A stretch of 64,000 nt of DNA from contig OX465584.1 of assembly GCA_950022655.1 (NCBI GenBank), positions 60,700,841-60,764,840 of the forward strand, read 5' to 3'. Position 1 is the first letter of the stretch; each line of letters starts with the position of its first letter. Below are positions 22,101 to 34,100 of this stretch, piece by piece. The notes beneath the pieces are model-generated. The model saw only the letters and a list, made by a program, of their open reading frames with translations, was not told where the DNA came from and searched no databases. This DNA is from Alentia gelatinosa (lineage: Eukaryota; Annelida; Polychaeta; Phyllodocida; Polynoidae). A program made the position numbers and the translations under genes.

Positions 22101-25100
22101 CACCGAAAAGTTGGGACGTTAGGGCACAGCTGAGACGGGGGTGAGAAAGCCTCAGACACACCTCGACCACACCAGTCCCGTTATGTTTAGGTGTAGGATT
22201 AAGATTAGGGATAGGGTTCAATGGGGTTAGGGTTAGAGGTAGGGTTAGGGTTAGGTATAAGGATAGGGATGGGGTTAGTAGGGATAGGGATAGGGATAGA
22301 GATGGGGCTTTCTGTTTGTTTTCCTCCACAGAGAAAACCAAATTTGAAGCCAGCATACATACTATAGTATTTATCCACAGTTGTAATGAAATATTTGAGT
22401 TAGGAAGATTTAAAACGGGTCAAGTTCATCATGGGTCAAGTTCTTAGAATGTGCCGAGTTTGTTATCAGTCAAATATTTTACCATTCGAGTTTGTTACAA
22501 GTCAAGTATGTTACGGGTCGGGTTTGTAACGAGTCGAGATTTTTATGGGTTGAGTTCATTATGGGTTGAGTTTGTTACGGGTCAAGTTTGTTACGGGTCG
22601 ATTTCTAAAAACTGGTCAATTTTATTAAGGGCCAATTTTTTTGCGGGTCGAGTTTGTAATGAGTCAAGATTTTTATGGGTCGAGTTCATTACAGGTCAAG
22701 TTTTTATGGGTCAAGTTGGTTACCGGTCGAGTTCTCCAGTATTCCTTATCCGCGATTACACTATGTTCACTTTGGCTCCTTATCTTTAGATCAAAACGCC
22801 ATGCCACCACCTAGCGACCAAAACACTAACTGCATGACGGAGGAAGAGGCTGTATTTGTTGGGACTCTCACTAACCACATCCCTGAGGAAGAGGACACTG
22901 ACTATGATCGTCTGTCCATAGAGTCAGCACATTCGATTTCTTACATCGATGATAGGAGAGATAGCAAATCGTTCCTGGAGAAGGCGCGACGCATTGCCAC
23001 CCCTCCTCCCCCAGCCGCCCCACCTTATGATAGCCCTAGTGACGGGGAAAGCCAACCGGAGAAAGGTAGGCATGCTGTTGGTATAGGGCACCGAGTGATT
23101 GCTAGTTCCACCATCATCTGCCAGCAAAACGAAATTAGCGCCACTGTAGTCTGGGTACAGCTACTGTTATCAGTTGTTATAATCCATTGATAATCGTGAG
23201 ACAAGGGAGAAAACCCCTCTATGGCAAGCTCAGAGAATATGCAGAAAAATGATCCATTGACAACTGAACCTGCCACCTGGTGTTTATTTTTGTGTTTTGG
23301 CAAGATGGCTGCTCCATAATACAAAAGCTATCTGCCCTATAGGGCACATAGATATTGTGATATGGCGGTGGACATCTTGTCCCCTGACGCCAGTAAAACA
23401 CCAGGTGGCAGGTCCAGTTATCAATGGTTTAAAATTTTTGTTTGTTGTTGCAATATAAGGGTTTTAGCCTCGTCTCATGATTATCTATAGGTTATGACAG
23501 TAGAAAATATTGATTGTCCATTGACTACAGAGGCGCTATATTAGAATTTCGTGGTGGATGATGGCAGAACTAACAATCACTCTGTGCCCTCTAAAGGGGC
23601 TTCCATTGGCCGATTTTTTTCATCCGATATAAAAAGAATATAACCACCTCCCAGCTCACCCCCGAAATTCAACCTATCATTATACCTACTGCCGTATAGG
23701 ACATAATTGCTATACGCTACTATCTATACATTAATAAGACATTACTGCAAAGGTGTGCAGTAATTTACGTTATGTGCACAGTGCTAACGAACGGATATTG
23801 AGTGACATGCTAACCATATTTAGTGGAGATACTATTTAAAGACAAATGCGGGTGGGTATCGAGGCGCCCCCTGGTTTAACACTGGTGCTGCCATATGGTG
23901 TCATGAAAATGTAGCAGTTTCCCATAGACATCAATAGTTAAGCACTTACCTTCTTCAGATGGCCTTCCCATACAAATTTACATGGTGACATAGTATTTTT
24001 TAGCATTTCTCATTTGTACATGTTCCCAACTATTATAATCCAGAACTATTTGAAGATAGCAATAGAACATCAGTGTCATTTAGCAACAAAGTCAAAATAT
24101 AGCATTTTCCCATAGACACCAATAGTTAAGCACATATATTTTCAGATGGCCCTCCCATAGAAATTACCATGGTGACATGCACTTTTTAAAAATATTTTCT
24201 CATTGCTGATATAGGGAACTTATATTATCCTGAGTTATTTGCAAAACTCAATAGAATTTAGAAATCGCCCAACTACCAGCATTTGTCTTTAAGGCACCAC
24301 CACAGACCGATTTCTGATTAGTCTCATTTCTGATTAGATCTGCAGTCGGGAACCACTAATCAGTTTTCTTGGTATACAAACGCCAGATCTGTGAATGGAA
24401 GCAAGATATGCAGAAAATTGCCCATTGATTAATTGTGCATAGGTTATGCAACAAGGCCAGGGGGTTGTTTCACAATCTAGGATCATACATGAAGAACCTT
24501 TTCTGTACCTCGCACAAGGGTTATCGTCTAATAATATTTAAGTCTGTTGGCTAAGACAATATTGGCCGTCCATAAGGTCGTCCATAAATGTTGAATGAAA
24601 TTGACCCGCATTGTCCCTGGGTCTCTATGGCGTAAAGAAAAGGGTCTACATGTACGATCCTGGGTTATGAAACGGGCCCCAGGTGGCCACCAACTGAATT
24701 TCTCACAGACTGACAGAATCAAAAAGCATCAATTTAGTTGATTCTCAAGATGTTGATGTGAATATGAAATAGGTATTTAATATATACCCATGCCGTATAT
24801 ATATACTGTATATATGCACCGTTTCGGCATATGACGTAAAAATACTGTACGGACCAGCAGTCCGTACACTAAAATACGGACCACCTTGCCATACACATTT
24901 ATTGTAATTTTGGTTGTTAAGAAAAATTAAATTGATTTTTTTTTAAATTTCGGGTATATAGTAAATATATAACGTCCAACCATGCTTGTACAAGTCACGG
25001 AACTCGATGATAATTTACCGTTTGTACGGAACTCGGCATAAATGCCTCGGTCTGTACAAATTGAAAATTACCACCTCGTTCTGTGAATTGTACAGCATGG

Positions 25101-28100
25101 TCAGGACGTTCTATATAATTACTGGAAAATACAGTAGAAACAGTGGATGCAGTTCACCTTCACCGATTGATTGATACCGCTACACAGTTGGTGGCACCAC
25201 AGACATTTATGGAAACTAAAATGATCGTTGCCATTTTAGTCGGCCAATGAAAACAGGCTTATCGGACGAGGATAGTAATATCTGATATTTTTGTCGGCCA
25301 ATGGTAATCCCACCTACAAACGCTACCAGAAAGATTTTTATATTGAATGATTGATCAAAATTCTAATTCTTTTTTGTGTGTATATTTTCGACATCGTGTT
25401 TAGCTTCTATGCTAAGTGGTGAGACATTTCTATAAAAATGACCATTCTATTTTGTTTATTATATGTTAAAATGGTTATTCCTCTTGTGAAGAAACTGGTT
25501 ATTCTGATGCTATTTAACATAGATATAGGTTTTCACTAACCTCAGCCCATTTCCTTATTGATAACAATTTGCATGTATTTGTAATAACTTTATTATCTAA
25601 TTTGATAAGATAATATACGAATAGTTTCTCATTAACCCTTTAAGGACGGGTGCCTGTGGCCGAGCTACCGCCTGGAGGACGGGTGCTGGTGGCAATTTAT
25701 ACCGCTAGGGGACGGGCACACAGTAGTTAAAACCCATAATTCAATTTTGTAATCACATGACATGATATATAATCTTAAATATTTTATTTCTTTTTAATAG
25801 AAATATTAATAATGATATCATACATACATTCTGTATAAATTTCATTGATGTTCCTTCATTATTTTTTGTTTTAAACGATTTTGAAGATTTTTGAGAAATG
25901 ATGCCTCAAGGCATCATTCGCCCTGGCCTGGATGATGCCTCAACTGCCTCAGCCTTTTTTAAGGCTTTTATTTAGACTGGAGTTACTGCTAGGGGAAGAG
26001 AACCCCTATCTCCCACAGGCTCCAGTATGGCAGTGACCCTTGCATAAACAGTACCCAGTTAATGGGTTTACAATGATGGCAGGGGTATTTGATATCATTA
26101 ATGTATACATTAATGGTAATTGAACTCCTCGACTTTCTCAATATTCTGCTCACCTATCACCAAGTCTGTTACATCGATATTCTGGACTTGGTTTTTCCTA
26201 CCGAATACCATAGGTTTTGTTTTGCGTCCATTAATCGTTAGTTTGTTGTTCGAGCACCAGGCCTCTATTGCAGTCAGTTCTTGTTGCATTCGTACTAGTA
26301 CATCGTTACAGTTAGTACCGTGCAAGTAGATTACTGCGTCGTCTGCATAGAGCTTGATAGAGGCATGCTGGGTTTGTTTGGCAATGTTATCGATGTATAC
26401 AAGAAAGAACAACATTATGATATGCTCAACGAGCGATACCCTTTTCGAGAATTTGAGAATCAGTTAAATGCAGTTTATGGGCTCATATCATCACATCGAG
26501 ATCTCCTTGTCTGACCTTGAATTGCTTAAGTCATCCTGATTTTCTCATATCTTGTACATATTCACCCATGTGAACCTCATAGTTTGTAAGTGCTTTTCTT
26601 TCTGCTTTCTCATTGTATATACAGGGAACAATTGAGTCATACTTAACTTTCTGTTTCTTTTTTTGAGAGGGGAGGGGGTAAAATAATGAAATTCTCATTA
26701 TAGTCATCAGATTTGAATGAAATTTAAGATTTTATTCAAAATGAGACATCACTGAAGTTTACATGAAAGGAAATATGTAATTGCCCATAGCAAATTGAAT
26801 ACATGACTAAATAAAAGTTAAATCCATAATTCTCAGTACAAACCATTTTCACGTTTTTTCACCCTATACTATAGAAACAAGGATAAGGAAATTCCTTTCG
26901 TAATGTGAATGCTGCACTTTTTGTACACATAATGTCAAAGAAAAGGTAGTATAAAAATCATACTGTAAACGCAACACTTTTTTGAATATGTACTCTCCAT
27001 GTATTTGTTTTGTCCTGTTCTATCTTATTCTTTTATCGTGTAAAAAGGGCCCAAGAAATTCAGGTCAACTATAGACTGTAGAACTGTCCCAAGGCGCTAT
27101 CAACACTATGTAAGGAGGTCAGGGTGAAGGTCGTGGTTTGCTCTGAATGCAGTCATTGGCTGCTGGGTCAATCCATGCCTTCCATATTCCTTATTTGGCA
27201 GTGATGGCATAGGGACAACTCTATGCAGCTGTAACATGTACTAAGTTTGCATTCCATAGCGGAGAGCGCAGATTACTATGCCTGGCATCTCGATGAGCAC
27301 AGCTCGAACATTGTCGTCAATCCTTCCCGCCCTCATGTCCTCATCCGCAACAACGCCAAGAAGTCCACAGATGGTGCCAGGGGTAGCGTGGGATTTCTCA
27401 CCGGACGTCACGTGTTCGAGATCCACTTCCGGGGCTCCGCATGGGGGAGCCACTGCAGCATCGGCGTCTGCACAGAAAGCGCCAGGATGCAACTGAAAGG
27501 TTTGTGGATTAGGAGAATGTTTGCCATAAATTTATTCAGAATCATGCACCATGTTCATGTCACTACAAATTTTGCTGGCCGACATGAAGTCTTTTACAAC
27601 CGCGACAATTTCATGTTACGCTGTTCCTTAAAGACCAATACACATCTACCGATTCTTGGTTGAACGTTAGTTCCTAAATTTATTTATTTATTTATTTTTT
27701 GATTGTTTTATTTAGACTGTAAAAGTGGTCAGCCGAAAGGCCGGTATGGTTCACCCTTACAGTATAGTTGTCTGGGTTAAATTAACCATAGATAAAGTTG
27801 AAGTTACATTTTCCACATTTGAAAATTTTTGAAAAACATAATACACACAAGCTTCAACTCCTTTCGTCAATAACTTTAAGTTATTGAACTCATATATATA
27901 TCACAGTAAAATTCCTGATATCGAGGAAAAATAGTTTTGGCACGAGTCACCCTTACAAACCAATGATTAAAGTTTTCATATTTCTGTATAGTATTGTATA
28001 GGAGTCGGTGAACTTGTCGCAGGCAAATTACGTAACCCCTCAGCCCGTGTCGGACACCCAATCAAGGGCCATTTATCAACATTCCGTTGTCTGCGACTGG

Positions 28101-31100
28101 ATTTATCAACATGTTGATAATCTTTTGGTGAGCAATTTCGGAACATCAAACAATAAATCGTTGATGACAAAAAAAACATCTTAAGGAGAGGGTTTCACTA
28201 ATCGTTGGCTGACCCTTGCCTAGCTGTCCTACATCTACCGACTAGGGCTGACTCCGTTAGGATGCCTCACATGAGAAGATTTACTATTATTTTGTCGCCC
28301 ACAAAGGTACATCAATTATCTTAAATCGCCAGACGTGTATTGGGCTGATGGGTTGGCCTGTGTGATGAAAACCAGCCTACTATAAGGCTGACACAATCGG
28401 CCTCCTTATTTGATGAAGATTTTGATAAAAAAACATATATATTATACAAGAGCTATAAAAATTCAGGATTATTCATTATATCATTCAAGATTAACAATGC
28501 AAATTATGAGATGCATATCATAAGATAGATATACATGGAAAGTAATTTTTTATATCCTCAACGATGAAAAGTCACATGTAAAATCGGCGATGAATGTTCA
28601 CATGTACTACGAGGGATGAGCACACATACTTAGTAGAAACTGAACGAGAGTTAGTAGTGTCAGTGTGTATCACACGACGGGCAGGTCGCGAATTACTGCG
28701 CGAGGCGTTAGTTTAGCGTAGTGAGAAGCAGACCTGACTGGAATATTATAAATTCTAACACTAGACTCGATTTCAGTTTAGTATTTACCCTACCCTGCCC
28801 GGCAATATCGCGTATTACTGCGCGAGGCGAAGCCGAGAGCAGTATTACGCGATCTTGCCGGAGTGCGATGAACAATAACATGACTAACTCGAGTTAGGTT
28901 TAGAATTTATCCTACCCCGCCCATCTAAATTACTTCTACATTAACAAATGAAATCGCTTCTCAAGTGTATCCCACTAGAGCGATATCTTTCATTTTTCTG
29001 AACTCCAGACCGAATACAGTGACCCAATGTTATGGCTATGGAGTTTTTTATTAGGGGTAGGATACATATTGTGTGAATATGAGATACTTTCTCAACTGTA
29101 GGTTACGACGATTTGCTGGGTCTGGATGAACACAGCTGGGCCTGGGACATCCCCTCCGGAGAACTGTTCCACAACGGAGAATCCTGTGGCCAATGGGGAG
29201 ATCACGTGAGCAAAACTCCCACTCTGATTGGTCTAATTCTCGATAGAGACGCAGGCACCATGGCCATCGCCATAGATGGGGATTTTGATAATGCAACTAG
29301 AGTTTTTACAGGTGAGTTCATCATAATTATTCATAAAATCAAACGTTCTCATTTTAGTGTTTAATTATAGGTGAAATAGCGACTTACCAAACAGATCTAT
29401 CTAATAAGTTGTACACAATAACATGGATACCAAGGAAATTTTAATAACGATGCCTTAATACACACTACATAGTTTTTTGTTTTTTGTGTGTAAATTTTAT
29501 TAGGGTAATAAATACAATATATTTGTTTTTAACCCAAGCTCGGCTTAGCCGGTCTTCCGCTTGGTCCCTCTATCATTAAGATGGAGTTACAGTTTCAGGC
29601 AAGTAAGTACGGCAGTGAGACAACATGGATCATCCTCAATAACAACATCTATCGGTACACGTTATTCGTATTCTTTAAGCTGACAAGTCAAAAACTTCCT
29701 TAGGTTTTGTAGTTAATGAGATGAGATGAGTATGATTTATGGAAAAAATAGAATGCTTAACCATAATTGCACTATTCATAATGGTTCTTTTGGTAATATA
29801 CCAAATACCTTATATACAATATGTAACTAGGTTGATTTCCCGTTGTAAGATGTAAATTATTGGAGCTGGCTATGTAAATCATTAAGGTTTCTTACCTAAC
29901 TATACGCTAGACAGTCTTTAGTGAATCTTTTCACAGATATATATATATAATATTATGGGGCCTGGGATAAGCTATATGGAAAACATCGGTTTGGTGGTTG
30001 CAACGCAATCTCACCCTTTTGTTTACACTAGATGGTATATTCTATGTACTTCTCAAGTAGTTGCAAAACAATCAACCTGAAAGTCATAGTTATTTTAGCA
30101 GAACACATGGGATCTAAGGTCTATATAGAGGAGAATTCGGTTCAACAATATGCAGTTGTACAGTCTATGCACATACATCAAAAACGTCAATGTGCCTATA
30201 GTAAACACATAGGCACATTGTAGTTACATAGCGAGGATGCTTGAAAATAGCTCACTGGGTAATTTGGATGTTCTTTTGGCCGTAACTTGTTTTTCTGACC
30301 CTATATTGATAAACATGATAAATTCTTGACCACTAACCAGTGCGCTAGCCATGTCACCTTTACCGAGTAACTTCAACTTGTATGATTTCTTCATGCATCT
30401 ATGCCTCGATCTGATTGGTCTAGATAGTGACACGTGGTCAACCTTCATATGAAAACCCCAGCCTAGGTATGGAAATGTCAGCCTTTGTATGAAAACTGTG
30501 GTTACTACATCCCCAGCAGTGGTATGTAAATATAGTGTTCAGACATAGGTTTATAGGAATAAGAGGAAATAACTGAGGTATTAGCTGTGATATTGGGAAA
30601 TATCCATACTGTGGATGAAACGGTTCCTGTTTTTAAGGTAATATTGTGTCACACAATAACCAAATTCGGCTATATGGCCGTTCTTCCACTCGGGCCCTAG
30701 ACCCCCTACTCCTCATTCTTATGGCGGGTGTTAAGCAGAATGGGCAGTGAGTACCATTTTTGTGTAAGTCTTTGGTATGACCCGACCGGGGTTGGAACCC
30801 ACGACCTCCCATGCTCGAGGCGAACACCCCTACCACTTGGCCACCGAGCTTGGTCCTCAGTAAGGACATTTGCTTATTATCATATTCCTCAAATTGATAA
30901 ACAAAAGATTGATGACTTATGAAGTGGGAGTCACAGTGGGCACGAACATCATTATCACTGCACCCCTAGCAGTGGGCAGTATTTGATGAATATTGGCACA
31001 CAGGTATATAATGATAATAGAGGGAAACTATGTTCCGGTGGGAGTAAGTCAACGTTATGAGGTAAGGCCTGGAAAAATTGGGAAGTAATTTTTCCAAGCC

Positions 31101-34100
31101 TTACCTCGTAACTGACTTATTTCCACCGGTACGTAGTTTCCCTATTGCTATATACCTGCAATTGTCGACTAATATAGATAAAAAACGTTATTTGCTTACC
31201 TACCATTAAACCCGATGCCAGATCCGACCTTATCAAGTAAACTGACGCTATGTATGTCTTCTTTCCCAATACGCTTTACAGAAGAATTATGTAAGCGACG
31301 ATCTGATTGGTCTAAACCTCGTGGAAGTGTCAATCTGGGCAGTAAACGTCAACCTGGGCAGTAAACTAAAGTAATTCCACTCCCAGCAGCTTTAGGTAAT
31401 CATAGGTTGTTCGCTTATAGGTATATAGGAATAGGGCTTACTATGAGAAAACGTGGTTACTGAGCCCGTACAGGTGGCTGTTCGAGGTCATTTGATGAAA
31501 AAATACGGCCCGATGCCGTAGGCTAGAGGGCCGTATTTTTTCATCAAATGACCGAGAAAGGACACTGTACGAGCTCAGTCACTACGTTTTCTTATTACTA
31601 TACACCTCCTACTCGTTGAAAAATATGTTTTTATTAACTTTTTTGCACATCAAAAGACCACTGCTATTCACTACGGCCCGCTGCCACAGCGGGCGCGAAC
31701 ATTATTCATACTACACCCCCAGCAGCGGGCAGTATTTCATACATGTTCGCCCATAGGTGTATGGTAATAATGGTAAGGCTTAATCACTTATTTTCGTACT
31801 TTCTCTTTGATAGGACTCGACAAGGTGGACAGACATCTATACCCAGCAGTGTCCACAGTGTTCCCAGGTATGAAAATCAAAATCAAGAGGCACCAGCCTC
31901 CTACTGAGGATCACCATCAGGGGAGCTTCCACCCTGCCATAGCTGTGCTGGTTCCCGAGCAAACTGTGGCTAAGGAGCCTCAGGTGGAGCACGAGAACCA
32001 GCGTGCTTACGTCATGTCCGGTAAAAATGACGAAAACGAGGCTCAAGCCCAGCAGAATGCCACGAGCCAAGATGGAGATGAGGAGGATAATGCTGCTGAA
32101 TCAAGGATGGTTGGAGAAGGGGCTGCTGAGGATACAGTAGCTTCAGGGGAGAATAAAGAGGGGGAGATACAAGGTGAGAGGACAGAGGGAGAGGTGGAAG
32201 GAAGGGATGAGAATCTTAGCAAGGAAGAGGAGCTTGGGGAAGAGGATAAGAATGAGCGACGAGAAGAGAATGAAGGCGAGATGGCAGAGCAGACAGAGGA
32301 GCAAGAGCAGGTAGCCGAGGACAGCCGGGAGAGACGTTTAAACATAGTCGAGGAGGAAGAGGAGCAGGAAGAGGAGGAAGAGGTAGATACCTTAAAGACA
32401 AATGCGGGTATGTATCGAAGCGCCCCCTTTTTCTACTCAATTAACACTGGTGCTGCCATCTGGTTTCATGAAAATGTAGCAGTTTCCCATAGACACCAAT
32501 AGATAAGCACTTACCTTCTTCAGATGGCCTTCCCATAGAAATTAGCATGGTGACATAGTATATTTTTAGCATTTCTCATTTGTACATGTTCCCAACTATC
32601 ATAATCCAGAAGTATCTGAATATAGCAATAGAACATCAGTGTCATCTAGCAACAAAGTCAAAATATAGCATTTTCCCGTAGACACCAATAGTTAAGCACT
32701 TACATTTTCAGATGGCTCTCCCATAGAAGTTAGCATGGTGACATGCCATTTCTTTTTTGCATTTTCTAATTGCTGATATATGGAACTTATATTATCCTGA
32801 GTTATTTGCAAAACTCAATAGAATTAAGAAATCGCCCAACTACCAGCATTTGTCATTAATGAGAAGTGTGATGTGTGCTGTGAGCGTATGGCTCATGTAA
32901 AGGGCGTGTCTCCCTTAGAGTGGACTTGTTCACCAGTCCTAATTCGGTGATTTGTTGGCTAGTAATATGTAAATCCACCATGCCTGTTCTGTTCTTATAT
33001 CATCTCCAACAGACCCACCTCTCAACAATGATTCATAATTCTGAGTTGGCATGTAAACATATACATAATTGTTCACGTCTACACATGTGTATTTTCTGTT
33101 CTATTTCTTAATTATACCTTCCTCACTTTCTGTCATTCTATCTTTCTTCTGTCTCTCTTTTCTTTTTTTTGTGTTTGTCATTTTCTAGTCATTATGATCC
33201 GGTGTTATTTCTTCTCTTTTTTCCCCTTTCTAACAGTGGAACACAAGGAGGAGTCTGTAAGGTATGCTGTTGTTGAGACTCAGGAGAATGCCATGGAGGA
33301 GGAGGAGGAGGAAGCTCCAGTTGTCCAGGTGCAGAGTCTGGAGGGAGGTGACCAGTACCCTCTACAGGTGGCCTTTGGATGGGATGCTACAATGAAGGGC
33401 TCCAAAGTGCAGATTTACCCTGGAATACCTAACATCTGCATGGCCGACCCCAGCTTCAGTCGGAAATTTATGGTGAGTTTTTTTTGCACTAATTAGACTC
33501 TGAGGACAAATGTGGAGAGAAAACACTTTATTATCTAAAATTTCTAAATTATCCTTAATACTGCGGCGTTTTCCACATGATTATTCTAGCCACAGGTTCT
33601 GGGTTTTATCATCATATGCCAAGTATTTGCCACTTCGCGTGTACATAAGACTGCACGAACACCACCATTTTACATATGAATGCGCCCGGCGTTTATAAGG
33701 AAGCTTTTGCGTCTACAAGTTCGTCCTATTCCCCGTGTATATACGCCTCATCTATAGGCGTATATAAACGTCCAGTGAAGAGGGCTTCACTGAGAGGGGG
33801 CAGGGGGAGGTGGTGGGGTTAGGGTCTCCCACTGACGACAACTATACTTCTACCAACACAAACATAAATTTCTTTATACCTAATTGTGAAGGTATCAAAA
33901 CACTAGCAAATTCTATAATTTTTCAGTAGATGTGAATTCTTTGTAAGCTAATTTATCATATATCCTGATATGATATGAACATATTATTAATCCCAAATCA
34001 AAAACTAGCACGTTGATCCTCACTTTCAAAATATCCAATGTACAACATTTGGAGATAAGCATGTTCAATATTCCTTTACGATTACCAGCACAAATAATAA

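Larger units (their letters stand above)
21046..22179 (+). repeat. Tandem duplication unit 1 containing exon B1
   Basis: This ~1.1-kb unit holds, in order, TTAGGG-like repeats, a block of 'gggtcaagttc / gggtcgagttt' minisatellite, exon B1 and ~280 bases of downstream intron. The next unit, 22,180 to ~23,235, follows directly and repeats all parts in the same order. The offset is 1,119 at the left end and 1,151 at the exon, the difference being due to indels in the minisatellite. Confidence 0.9.
29312..31813. other. Intron 5: SINE and hairpin elements
   Basis: Contains a tRNA-headed SINE (30,640-30,856), a 'gttccggtggga' hairpin (31,015-31,155) and a 'catttgatgaaaaaatacgg' hairpin (31,430-31,760). 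Around 29,525-29,580 the phrase 'gccggtcttccgcttggtcc' recurs at 39,240. No exon is seen. Confidence 0.55.

Noticed and set aside
26110..26415. Active retrotransposon
   Set aside because: Only ~100 codons of the polymerase remain, with stops on both sides and no endonuclease region.
30790..30856. Functional tRNA gene on the minus strand
   Set aside because: A and B boxes are present but the acceptor stem does not pair and a SINE body follows; annotated as a SINE.
31837..32440. Three minus-strand open frames (74-100 codons)
   Set aside because: They are antisense shadows of the GAG/GAA-rich exon E.
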